From positions 62,001 through 126,000 of the forward strand of contig JAUIRK010000919.1 of assembly GCA_030549495.1 (NCBI GenBank): a DNA stretch of 64,000 nt, written 5' to 3'. Each line of letters begins with the position of its first letter. Within the stretch, counting starts at the first letter, position 1. The DNA comes from Nectonema munidae (lineage: Eukaryota; Nematomorpha; Nectonematoida; Nectonematidae). The translations under genes were made by a program, and so were the position numbers. The notes beneath the pieces are model-generated. The model saw only the letters and a list, made by a program, of their open reading frames with translations. It was not told the origin of the DNA and made no database searches. Below are positions 1-11,600 of this stretch, in pieces.

Positions 1-322
1 AGCTGGTCAAATCTTCTCAACATTCTCTTCTCTTCATCCTACGACGTTTTCTCTCTAAATGAACCCTACACTTCAAAAGAATGTAGGTGAATTAGTGAAT
101 GCTTGGGCCTAAATGCAAACTGAAGGTAAAGCAGAATGTTTTCCTATCATATTAGAATTTCTCCACATGTATTTTCAACAAGGATCCCTTTAAAACATCA
201 TGCTCAAACTGCCATCAGAAGCATCCCTCCACATCTGATATATGCCTTTTTCTCATTCAACACCTTAAAAACCTCAACGAGGCACACGCAAATACCATCA
301 AAAACTACATATGCTAAATTTT

Positions 323-507
323 CCTCATGGTTGTTAGGGTGTACCTCTCAGCTTAACAGTTGAAGGTCAGGGGTTCGATCCCCAAGGCTCCCAACTCTAA
401 AAACAAATTCACAAAAACTGTGATTAACCATCTTAAGCATAATGCGAGCATATAGCTTAACTGCTGAAAGTGCTTTGATATCTCAAACCAAACCAAATAA
501 AAAATCT
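323..507 (+). repeat. tRNA-derived SINE, family 1, copy a
   Basis: A short element with an internal RNA polymerase III-like promoter. The B box reads GGTTCGATCCC at about 371-381 and an A-box-like TGGTTGTTAGG lies about 40 bases upstream. The body continues to an A-rich tail (AAACCAAACCAAATAAAAA). The same sequence recurs at 511 and 59747. The cloverleaf does not close, so this is not a functional tRNA gene. Confidence 0.75.
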
Positions 508-510
508 CAA

Positions 511-668
511 CCTCAATGATTTTTAGGGTCTACCTCTCAGCTTAACCTTTGAAGTTCAGGAGTTCAATCACACAGGCCATAGAATCTTAAAAACAAAATT
601 AAGCATAATGTGAGCATATAGCCTTACAGGAGAAAGAGCTTTGATATCCAACCAAGCAAATAAAAAAA
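511..668 (+). repeat. tRNA-derived SINE, family 1, copy b
   Basis: A more diverged copy directly downstream of copy a in the same orientation, giving a head-to-tail pair. The B box is decayed (AGTTCAATCAC), but the body (AAGCATAATGTGAGCATATAG) and the A-rich end match. The 3' flank, to about 745, resembles the 3' flank of the copy at 59747 (both contain ATAATTTATATTAGTTTTAT), so the unit may be longer than the SINE core. Confidence 0.65.
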
Positions 669-827
669 ACCAGTTATTACTTTAATGTTTTAAATTATTT
701 TATAATTTTTTATATTTCAATTTCAAATTATAATTTATATTAGTTTTATAAATATATAATTTTAAAAACTAGTTTTTAGGTGTTTTTTGGGTGTTATTGG
801 GTGAAAAGACGCGCCGCTAATTTAACC

Positions 828-1640
828 TTAGAATAAGTGGATTGTGGTCAGAGATTGATGTTTCAAGTATGTAAGATGTGTATTGTGTGAAATTGATTGG
901 GACAAACAGTTATCAATTAATGATTTAGAAGTGGGATGAGTTGTTTTCATAAAAGTGTGTTTGAAGAAGTTGAGAAACATTAAGTTTAGAAACTTTTGAA
1001 CATTATAATTTTTATCAACATTAAGTAAATTTATGTTGAAATCCCCAACAATGATATTGACTAAAGAATTATCCATTCTGTTTATAAAAGATGAAAATTG
1101 ATCAATAAAGAATTCAACATTCGTTTCAATTGATGGAGCGCGATAAATATTGTGTAGAGCTAATTTACTTTTCTTACCCGGAACAACAATTAATGAGAGA
1201 CATTCAAAATAAGTATTATTAGTTACCTCTGAAAAGTAATATTGGTGATCATTTCAACATAAAAAACAACACCGGAGTGATTAGTTAATATGGAAGAAGC
1301 TTGAATAAATTCATAACTATCGATAGATAGTTCTTGTCTGTTTTTAGGCCCCTGCAAAACTAAAACATTTTGATGAAAATTTTTTTCATTATTCAAATGG
1401 TGAACTAAGGCATCTATTTCGGTTAATTTAGATGACAGGGAGCAGCAATTCAAACTTAAACTATTAAATCCACTAATAAGATTAGTTGTATTATCAAAGT
1501 TTCCGAAGTTAGTATATACTGAAGACATTTCATCATACATGTATAGATTATAATAAAAATGTGTTTCCGTTAAATCATTATTAATATTCTTAAAATGGTC
1601 TTCGTTTAAACAGTTCATAGGTTATATATGAGATCATTCA
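828..1640 (-). mobile_element. LINE fragment: endonuclease domain of ORF2
   Basis: The minus strand encodes an apurinic-type (APE) endonuclease of a non-LTR retrotransposon in two frames. The first part has SLNCCSLSSKLTEIDAL followed by VLVLQ, where the usual catalytic Glu after Q is Gly. The second part has HNIYRAPS, then GDFNINLL and SLIDN. The terminal SDH motif is degraded to TTIH. The frame changes near 1225. No reverse transcriptase follows, so this is a piece truncated on both sides and inactive. The clade (CR1/L2/Jockey-like) is not resolved. Confidence 0.8.
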
Positions 1641-3120
1641 ATATTTGCAGTACATGATTTAACATATTCTTAAATTAGAAACTTTACACTGGCATTCATA
1701 GCTAAACGCATAATAGTTTATATTTATTAATTTTTTCGTAATACAATTACTACATTTAAACAAATCTGTATTATTAGATTTATCACATACAAGATAAAAA
1801 TAAAAATATCGAATATGTATCGTGGTATTTTATATCTGAAAAAATACATTAGATGGAATCTATAAAAGAAACGCAAAATTATTTTTAATATTTTTTCATT
1901 CTACAAAATTACTTTGCTCTACGTTTTAAAAATGTGTAAACTTTTTCCAAAAATTTCAAAGTTTCTTTGTCAATTTCCTAAAAGTAAAATACCCAAAACT
2001 TTTCTCTCTCGTACACTAAATACTAATGTTAAATCACTTCCAAACGAAATGCCCATTGATGCTCCGAAAATGTAATAAATTTTGATTAAATTAAGAAGGG
2101 AAAGCTATTTTTAACGTATATAAAATTGATTTAACTCTAGGTCTACATAGCCGGATACTAGAATCTAACGTCTTAGTCCTGTCGTCCTATATTTGATTTT
2201 TGATTATGATATCTCTTTCATCAATTAACCAATGGAAGATTCTTAATTTGGATTGGTATTTCATTAGAGACAACTAAAAAATACTAAAAACTATATAATT
2301 TGCTTCTTTTACCTATTTATTCGTTCAATGTATGAAATTTAAAAATTATTTATTAAAACTACAATAAATATTACTATTTCAAGATGTTTTCACATTTGTA
2401 TTATTTTTAACCAATTTCTACCTATACATAACTTTATTATTTTCAATATCTAAATAGAGTATTATTGTAATTTTTTAATACCCCATTCCTTTTACTTTTT
2501 GATAAGTAATAATATTTTACCCCTTTTTGGTAAAGCTTCTGAACATAAACCAATGCAAAGCTAAAGGGATAAATCTATCATGACTTTATTTATTTGTAGA
2601 AGAAAAACGCTCTTTTTGTATAGTTTACTCCTACCACATTTCATACTACATTCAGTGACGTGAATTCAAAAGAAAAGTCTAAATTATAATATATTTATTT
2701 TAACTAGTTATATGTTGTTTAGTACTATAGTTACTTAGTTTGTAAGTTTAATTAGTTAGTGAACAGTGATGTACCTAACATATGTGCCTTTCGCCGTAGT
2801 TGCTAATTTGGCCTCCCCTTAAAAGTTTTAATAATATTTTAAAATGCTGGAAACTGAATGATAAGGGTAGGCAATACCGAATCTCAATTTTGGCAACCAT
2901 TGTTTGAGTCAATAATATTTTAATTCCATTTTAATGAAAGATTTTTCCTTTGGAAGTATTGATTAAATAAGTAAGTGAAATGCGCTCTATTTCTCTGAAT
3001 TCCTATGGTTTCCATTATATGTTTTAGATGGGTGATAGATCAGTTTATACAAATTCAAATATATTCTTAAATTGGGGGAAAATTAGTTTTAATTCGTGAA
3101 TTATATTTTTAATTTTAAAT
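1641..3120. other. AT-rich intergenic stretch
   Basis: No coding region, RNA gene or confidently bounded repeat is visible. A possible hAT-like terminus (CAGTGATGTACC) near 2764 has no recognisable partner. Confidence 0.5.
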
Positions 3121-3130
3121 ATATGTTTCA

Positions 3131-3285
3131 TTAAAACGAACTAAATATCAACAACCTTGAAACAAACAAAACAATTGTAAAAAAATTGAACAAATCATTT
3201 ATGAAAATCTTAATTAACAATCGTCCTAAAATCGAACCCTGTTGTACTCCAAGACTAACTGGTAAAATGATATAAAAAAATTTGT
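3131..3285 (-). mobile_element. LINE fragment: reverse transcriptase motif
   Basis: The minus strand reads SLGVQQGSILGRLLIKIFIN, a slightly degraded version of the RT motif GVPQGSILGPLLFLIFINDL. Only about 50 codons remain. The piece abuts the pogo-like transposase remnant on the other strand, so one element probably landed beside or within the other. Confidence 0.65.
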
Positions 3286-4035
3286 TGTACCCTCTCTTGT
3301 ATTCGGTCTTGGAATGCGAATCTTCTTTCGCATTCGTTCTGGTGAAGACCACAGGGCACGAAAAACAACACTTCACCGTCGTATTGGCATGCCTAGCTGA
3401 TGCAACAAAACTGCCACCTATGAAAGAAAAACGATGCCAAAAAAGAAGTTTCCGCCAGGATTCGTAATTCATGTACAAGAAAAAGGATGGATGGACGATA
3501 GTGGACGTATCAAATGGATTAACGAAGTGTGAACCCGTCGGCCAGGCGCTATGCTTAAACCCAAATCGTTGTTCGTGTGGGACATGCTTAAGCCACATTT
3601 AACGGATACTACAAAAATAGTATTAGAATCGAAAAAACAGATATGGCGGTGATTCCAGGTGGATTAACATCTGTATTGCAACCGTTGGATGTATCGTTAA
3701 ACAACCCATTTAAAGGTTCTATGTGCACCAAGTGGAATGAGTGGATCGTATCGGGTTTAAAAAACCTACACTGCCCCCGAAAATATGCGTGCTGCATCTT
3801 TGCCTACAGTGTGTCAGCGGGTAAAAGATTCCTGTGACTCTATTGGTCCAAAAATCATTGTCAGGTCATTCCAAAAATGCTTAATTTCTAATGCGATGGA
3901 CGGTACGGAGGATAATATGTTATGGGAAGAGGATGATATGATATTCCTTCATCATCAGTGGAGGATGGCATTATTCGAGAAGAGGATCCTTACGATGACC
4001 ATTTGAATGGCGAGGAATGGGACTTTGTGTTTCAT
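3286..4035 (+). pseudogene. pogo/Tigger-type DDE transposase remnant
   Basis: Pieces in several frames spell the C-terminal two thirds of a DDE_1 (pogo/Tigger/POGK-like) transposase. In order: TTGHEKQHFTVVLACLAD; the block FPPGFVIHVQEKGWMDD; the second catalytic Asp in SLFVWDMLKPHLTD; the third acidic site in GGLTSVLQPLDVSLNNPFK; then SISNA/MDGTED-like residues and a tail ending EEWDFVFHQF. Frameshifts and one stop interrupt it and the N-terminal DNA-binding part is missing. A possible terminal repeat follows at about 4430-4462 (ACTTATACGCCCCAATTTAC), with no clear 5' partner. A dead DNA transposon. Confidence 0.8.
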
Positions 4036-5135
4036 CAATTTCATGTTGAGTAGGAATACTATTTATAAACAAATACCTATATGTCATGTCCAGTTCAGTA
4101 TCCAGAAATTTCTTATAGGGGGGCGAAATCTATTTAATTTTTTTGCAATTTTGCTAAAAATCTTTAGAGAATACAACAGCTGTATTATGTCTTTTAGAAT
4201 CACTGATTATTACCTGTGTTTTCATATTTTTAACATTATTTTGCCATGAATAAATTGCAAAAATTTATTTTTTATACATGTAAGGGCATACACTAGCCAC
4301 TGGTCATATATTATTTTGACTTGCGATGGTTTTATCGAAGCTCAATTTACTAGAATTCATGTCATAAAAAACTTGACCGAAGACTGTGATATAAGTCAGG
4401 TGAATTTTTGGACTTGAGATTTGGTGTTGAATTTTTGACTTATACGCCCCAATTTACGGTATATGCTTCTTCTGTCCCCAAATAATTTTTTGCAAATAAT
4501 GTATTTAAACATTAAACATTTTTTTCTTTAGATGAAAAATTTATGCATCGGTTTTCACATATTTTTGAATTTAAATTGAAACATTTTTTCTGGAATTTTT
4601 TTTATAATTAAACAAAACTGTATTGACTTTCACTAAAGATTTACTTTAATATAAAATAAACTTGAACATATAAAATGACATAAATTCCAAAAATATATCG
4701 AATTTACATTAATCATATAATCTTACATCAAATGGAAAAGTGCTAAGGATGTTTCTTAACTTATACACGGTATTTAGAACTAAAAAAATTGTACTTTTTT
4801 GGAACACTCTTATAGATAGAATATACTGTCAACCCTCGTTAAGCCAGACTTTATTAAACCGGACCCTTCATTATCTGTATACAAATAATTCTTTTTATCT
4901 TAAATTTTTTCTCTCTTTTCACATTTGATGATTCAAAAAATAAAAGAGTTTACATTTTTTGTAAAATAATTGAGTTATATTGCTACTATTTCAGTAATAT
5001 TGTGGTAAACTCTGTAAAATTTGACAGGAAAATCATTGTCTTATTTCTCATCCACATATTTTTCATTGTCTGAATACTTTTTTTTAAATGTTCTGTTCGG
5101 ATCAACGAAGTTTGACTCTATTTTCTGTATCATTG
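4036..5135. other. intergenic, with a solo pogo-like terminus
   Basis: No gene is visible. At about 4826-4880 the sequence CTGTCAACCCTCGTTAAGCC, followed by a second pyrimidine-rich block, resembles a pogo/Tigger terminal repeat. A close match (CAGTCAACCCTCGTTAATCC) lies at 31778. No inverted partner was found for either. Confidence 0.4.
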
Positions 5136-5285
5136 GTGGCATGGCAGGTTGGTTGAGATGATGGACTCGGCACAGAAGCCTCTGGGTTCGGTTCCTCATC
5201 GATACCAATTTGTTCATAGTTTGACCTAAGCGGTACATCAGTGCCTTGTAAATGAAAACACACCCACGGTACCTTTAGCGGTACC
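5136..5285 (+). repeat. tRNA-derived SINE, family 2, copy a
   Basis: A box TGGTTGAGATG (full match to TRGYNNANNNG) and B box GGTTCGGTTCC (one mismatch) are about 35 bases apart, followed by a body shared with copies at 12476 and 37267. This copy lacks the roughly 240-bp tail carried by the other two. Confidence 0.7.
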
Positions 5286-7629
5286 TATTTTCTGTATCCC
5301 GAAATTTACGTATAAGTGAACAAAATGCATTAGTTTGCACTAAAAATTAGCAAAATTTATTTACAAAAAAATTCAAAAATCAATAAAATTGACATAATCT
5401 ACATCTCATTCAAAAATTGTTTACAGTGCTTCATTTTGATTTAAAATGTCTATACTCAGTATTTGGAAGGAATAAACGCAATAGATGGTAAAAAATTTTA
5501 GGACATTAATGTTGTATGGAGATTTTGTTGTATTGTATATTTGGCTGCACTCTTTAATCATTCTTCAGACGTCCTTGGCTACCGGCCTCACTCATCATCT
5601 GGGCATCACTGCGCTATGGCGCTCAATATAGAGACGTGTTTCTAAAAATGATTAGTTAGAAAAATATTTTCCAAGGGAAAGGTTTTCAGATAAAAAAAAA
5701 TTTGTAACTCCAAAATTAAATTTTTTTTACCTGGATCATCCACGCGGGTTTTTTAAAAGTCTGATAAGACAAAGTCTGAAAAACAAGTATCTTTATATTT
5801 GTATTATGTGTAATGTATTTAACGGTTATTTTTTCAAATTGAATAAAGTTAGGATATATTTTTAAAAAAGTTTTATTTTGTCTTGTTAATCGTTATGTTA
5901 GCATAACTTAATGGATTAGCAATAATAATTGTAGTCGAAATTGTGTGTTTTGGTTGCGAACAAAATCGTAACTTTCTTAAAATGGAATTAATAATAATAA
6001 TCATTGGGGGAAAAAGGCGTGTTTACTTAAAAATTCGCATAAATCAGTTCTTTTAATTTATTATTAGTTCCTTTCTTCGAGAATAAATTACCATTTTCTA
6101 TTTCTTCTTAATTATGTGCATAATTCTGGTCATAAATTTTGTCTCTCTCCATATTTTCGATAGACACTTTCTCATTATACAAGCTGGTAGAAGATAAATT
6201 GTTTTATCTGTTTCAGCAAACCTCCTCTTCATTATTGAACACACTGGGAACTCAGAAAAGGGCTCTGTGCTCACTCTTTATACATGTTAAATTCGCTTAC
6301 AAAAATAGCTTTAGACTTTGAAAAAGTGTTCTCCGCTTAGCAGAGTAGGGTTCGTAGACAGGAGTCGATGGAGGCGAAGATTTTAAAGGCTTATGCGCCT
6401 AAGTCAGTGTCGAATTCTTGTAAGTTCTTGTAATCGGATTCGTAAATTTTGCCTCCTACTTCGTAGCACTGCAGTTAGGAAGTGTGTTCACTAATCGATG
6501 TTATACTCTACTTACAAAATTCTGACTCCAATCTGCAGAAATCTGAATCCGACTTCCAATACTCACAAATATTTGGCTGCCATTTTTTGTTATTTCTTTT
6601 CACGTATAGTTTGTAGAAGTTGTGAAATATAGCCAAAAAATGCAGCTATTCCTCTTATGAGAAAAAGACAATAAAATTCAAATATAAATGCTATACCCGG
6701 TGATTCACGTTACTTGCACTGCACATACTAATTCAATATATAATACGAATGTTTGAAAATAATTGAATTTTTAACTCGTCAGATCCCAAATTTTTATGCC
6801 CTTCATTTTAATAGTCAAATTTGATTGGTTCGGTTCTATAATTTGATTGATTAATCTCAAGTTTTTTTCCAATCAAATCAAAGAGTTTTTTCGTAGCCGT
6901 TTCGTGTGACAAAAAAGACCATAACTTGTTGAACCTATGATATAGATAACTCAATATTTTGTATTTACGAGTCGAAGATCGCCATATTCCGACTCCGAAA
7001 CGCTAATTTCAACCAAAGACATCGACATTTAACTTTTTTCGATAAAAGAAAAGCGGCGTCAAAGGCTTTAGTTTCCCCAACCTTTTTTGAAAGTTAAGCT
7101 TTTGATAAATTATTGTCAGTATAAAAAAATATTTGATATTTCTATTCTAAATACATATTTAATATGCAATAATTATGCAAAGCTAAACTCATCATGAAAA
7201 GAGAACTAAATTTTTATATACTTAAAAATATTTTTAGAAGTCTTAGTGCTCAATCATCTACCTTCGGCTAAATAGCTTTTGGATCCACCCTTGAATTAAA
7301 GTACTTAGTCTTTAAGTCAAAAAGTCTTTTCAAACCTTTTGAAGATCCTTCAGATTTTTTTATCGAAACATCTGCTTATTTAATTAGGTTAAGAGGTCAT
7401 TGAGTAATTGTTTGATTAATTTTTTTTATATTAATTCACATTTCTATATTATAATACTTTTTCTGAGGGGTAGGCCCCTTTTGATAAGGAAGTGACAAAC
7501 TTATCTGACAAGCTACTTTTGATACATAGCAGAACTTTATTTTATTACTGCTTTATAATTGGAAATAAATGTAATATAATTTTTCTTATTACATCATACA
7601 CAAGGCAGCTAGATTAGTTTAGTGTTTCA
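5286..7629. other. AT-rich stretch upstream of the recognised ferredoxin exons
   Basis: No secure gene. A GC-richer island at 5569-5635 could be a 5' exon of the ferredoxin gene (see findings). GAGTCG/GACTCC-rich blocks around 6340-6560, 6960-7010 and 9475-9660 look like remnants of one old interspersed repeat. Confidence 0.35.
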
Positions 7630-8070
7630 AAAAGGGGCGCACATCCTCAAAATTATTGGACGAATTTTTTTTGCAATTTTCAAAATTACTGGTCTGGAAA
7701 TACCACGGGAGAGCTAATATTCAAGCAATCCTTTAAAATAGAGTGTATACAGCGCATACCTAAATTTATAAGAGTACTTTTTTGCAAAATTGATGAAATT
7801 TAAAAACTATACTTCCAGCGAAAATATTTTAATTCAATTTGCATATCGCATATACACTAGTTTAAAAAAATCCAAAATTGTTGGGGGCGAATAGTCTTTT
7901 CATTTGAAAATGAAGTAGTTTATCAGGCACACTACAGGAATTGATGAAAGGATAACAACTGAAAACAAATAACTGAAGGTTGGAGAGTTTTATATGAGTG
8001 AATCTAGTCTGAAAGGAAAGGAGCCTACTAGACACCCTGCGATGTTTATATGAAAAAAATGTGTTTGATT
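7630..8070 (+). repeat. Unclassified interspersed repeat A, copy 1
   Basis: The longest copy of a repeat found at least four times in the window. It begins GGGGCGCACATCCTC, includes ACTGGTCTGGAAATACCAC and TATACTTCCAGCGAAAATA, and ends TGTGTTTGATT. It has no coding potential. At 8071 the start motif CAGGGGCGCACATCC recurs in the same direction and begins a second, quickly truncated copy (8071 to about 8106). Confidence 0.7.
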
Positions 8071-8640
8071 CAGGGGCGCACATCCTTGAAATTATTGGAG
8101 GGGGCGGACTTTCAAGCGTCTTGCAAAAAAGACAACATATTTTTCTGAATTCCTACTCCTCTCTTGTCTATTCTATTTCATTCTTAATTAAGCTTAATGT
8201 AAACTTTAACCCCCGCCCTATTAAGCTTAAAGTCAACAATGAATGAGGATTTATATATAGTTCCTTCTTTCTCACTTCAAATAGATGCGTACCATCCCCA
8301 AATTATGTGTAGAAAAGGGGTAAAGATATCAATTAACAATAAAAAAAATTGGAAATTTTATTGAATGAAAAAAATCATTCATTGATTTTCAGTTGTTCCA
8401 TTTCTTCTTCTTAAAAAATGAAAAAATGTTTTATTGAGAAAAATAAATTAAAATTCATAACTTTTGTGAGGCACTTTCTATCAAAAATGTAAAACAGAAC
8501 TAAAGTTAGAAAACTTGGTATTACAATTTTTTTTATTCTTTTTGTGTATAAGAATAAATATAAGTTAGTTAGACTCTCAAAAAAGGCTTAATATCGGATG
8601 CATGAATAATATTTCTGATTGCCTAATTTTTATTTTTCAG

Positions 8641-11600
8641 CTACACGATCTACTTGGAGTTGCCGGACAAGCGCGTGATACCCCTTCGAGCGAAAGAGGG
8701 CGAAACGTTGCTCGAGTGCATCATCCAACACAACTTGGACCTCGATGGTTACGGTTCTCTTCTCTTTTTTCTTTAACGTCTTTTTTTCAAGTAAAAATGT
8801 TGGCCTGAGCGATTTCTTGATACTTTTTCTAAATTCAACTTGATCCATCTTGCAAAAGATGTTGGACGTGGTGATTTCATGGCATCTCTGAAAATTTAGA
8901 AGAATTCGTGAAGTCACTCTATTGCTTTGTAATTTCATGAATCAGCCAATAGTGAGGCTAGTTCTGAGCAAATTAGTCAGTCAGTCCTACTAATGCTAAA
9001 ATAAAGTTCTTGTTATTTTAAGTGCTGTTTGCTCTGCTCAATCTAAGTATTTTAACTTGTTATAAATATTTAGTTAATAAAAAATGATTTAATCATTTGA
9101 AAATTAAGACTTAGATTTACATATAATTTTGTAAGGAACAAGGAGGTGAAAATTATAAGACACTTTATTAGGAGGATATATTAGAAAACATCTTTTTCAT
9201 CTTTTCTCTTCAGCTAAATACAAAGAATGTTAAAAATAACAATTAAATTATCTTTAATTAATTATACAAAATAAAATAAACACGGAAAAGTAAATATATT
9301 AGTATATAATATAAAAAATATATAAATTCTGGGTAAAAACTTTTTGTTCACTTTGTAAAATATACAGAATTTACTGTCGAATTAGTTAAAAACATAAAAC
9401 ATAATTTCCCAGCTCTTTCATGCAATCACCGGAAAGGCGCTCTAGGTATTTCGTGAAATGCCTAGTAATCAGAATTGCGTAGTCGGTGGAGGCGTAGTTT
9501 TTAAAAGGATAGAAGTCAGAGTCGAAAGGGTATTTAATCTTATTTTTTAGTATTAAAAAAAAGCTTCATTTTCGTAGACATTTCTTTAGTTGGAGTCGGA
9601 AGTGAAGAGTTGACGTTAAATTTATTTAGCTTTTAAGTTTCCGAAGTCTTCGACTCCACAAACCCGCCAGGAATTACACGAGATCTCTAGGCATTTTAAC
9701 GAATTCATGCAATTAATTTAGCGGTGTGCAAATCTCTATCTAGACTCTAGAGTATTGCTTGTATTAAACATGCAATGTCCAACTCATGTCCTTATTCTGG
9801 TCTGGGGAAGTTGAAATCGCTTCATTGCCTCTACAAATTATCCAGTGTGAATTTTTTTTTGTTGTTGCAATTTTCAAAATTACTGGTCTGGAAATACCAC
9901 TGGAGAACAAATATTCAAGCAATCCTATAGAGCAGAGATGTCCAAGACGTCGATTGCGATCTACCAATCGATCGTGAAAGGACTTCAGGTAGATCGCGAG
10001 ATATTTTATGAAAATTTTTATATGAGCGAAAATTTTATTTAAAAAATTTTTTTTTTTTTTTCAAAAAATTTCATAATTATTTAATTGAAGAACATATTCG
10101 ACTTTCTAAGTACTGATCCGTTTTCGTCATGTAGACATGTAGCTACAAGATGAACGAACATACTCATTTCATTTTTTATTTTTCACACAAATATTTATCA
10201 CCTAAATGAGCAAAATTTTAAATATTTTAGGTTTAAAAGTATGCTCTATTATGGAAAAATTTCAAACTTGATTAAAATGATTACCTTTAAACCTAATTAC
10301 TTCTCAAACTTTTTAAACTGAACGAAATTTAGCAAAAAGTAGATGAAAGAAATTAATATCTATGAAATATTGTAAACAATTTCAATGATATATTTGAATA
10401 TTTATCAGGTATTAATTAAATAATTTAAAAAATAAATTTTTAAAAATAATCGAATAAATTTTCTTATTTTAATTTTAATGAACGAATTTTTTTAAAAAAG
10501 TTTTATTTATATACTTTAAAAAAATTCTTAAAAACAATATTCAATTTGTTTTTAATGAAGTGATATTTAATTACAATATTTTTCAAAATCTGCCCTACTT
10601 GCTTCTTTCAAAGTAGCTCAAGTTCTGATTAAGAATAATAATTCATTCATTAATGGAGAAATAGTTAAAGAAGCTTTTATCGAAGCTGGTGAAGTTCTTT
10701 TCCAAAATATGAGTTCGAGATTATGACAAATATTAAAAATATGTCACTGTCAAGAAACACAATCATGAGAAGGACCGAAGACAGAGTGAAAGTGTGTAGT
10801 GTTCGTTCTCTCTTCAATTGGATGAGTCAACTGATTTGGTTGGTACTGGACAGTTATGCATATACATCAGGATGGTTTTCGAAGATATGTCAACAAAAGA
10901 AGAACTGTTTACTATCATTCCAATGAAAGAGAGAACAAGAGGGCAGGATATTTATGATTCATTCAAGTTTTTTGTTTCATCGACTAACCTTCCACTCCAT
11001 AAGTTAGTTTCATTGACTACAGATGGAGCTCCAGCGATGGTGGGTAATAGAAGTGGTTTTGTCGCCTTTTGTAAAAATGATGAAAGCTTTCCAAAATTTA
11101 CTGATTATCACTGTATAATTCACAGTCAAGTTTTATGCTCAAAAGTTTTAAAATTCAATCATGTAATGGACGTGGCCTTCAAAACAGTCAATTACATAAG
11201 ATCAAAAAGTTTATCACGACGACAGTTTAGGGCTATCTGGCGAAGAAAAAAATGAACTTCTTCATTCTGATGTCAGATGGTTGAGTGGTGCTAGATTTTT
11301 GATTCGCTTCAGAGAGCTTCTGCCGCAAGTTCGTACATTTTTAGAAACCAAAAGTATTTCAATTCCTGAACTTAGTGATGATGAATGGTGTTGTGATCTA
11401 GCTTTTTACTGTGACATAACGGAAAAACTCAATGAATTGCATCTCCAACTTCAAGGAAAGGAAAAAAACACTAATGGATATGCTTGGGCATATTAATTCT
11501 TCCAATGAAAAGCTGAATCTGTTAATCAAACAACTCAAAAGCACAGACTTCAAACACTTTTCAATTATGAAGGATGAAATCAAAAATAAAAAGAATGTTT

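Noticed and set aside
365-385. Functional tRNA gene at the B box
   Set aside because: The T-arm-like sequence is good, but acceptor, D and anticodon arms do not pair, and the same sequence recurs with an A-rich tail, as in SINEs.
3131-3598. 155-codon minus-strand ORF as one gene
   Set aside because: Only its last third is a LINE RT fragment; the rest is antisense to the pogo-like transposase remnant.
6139-6321. ORF with possible mitochondrial-type N-terminus before the ferredoxin exons
   Set aside because: The frame opens with TTG rather than ATG, and no donor in the phase needed for the exon at 8641 could be found.
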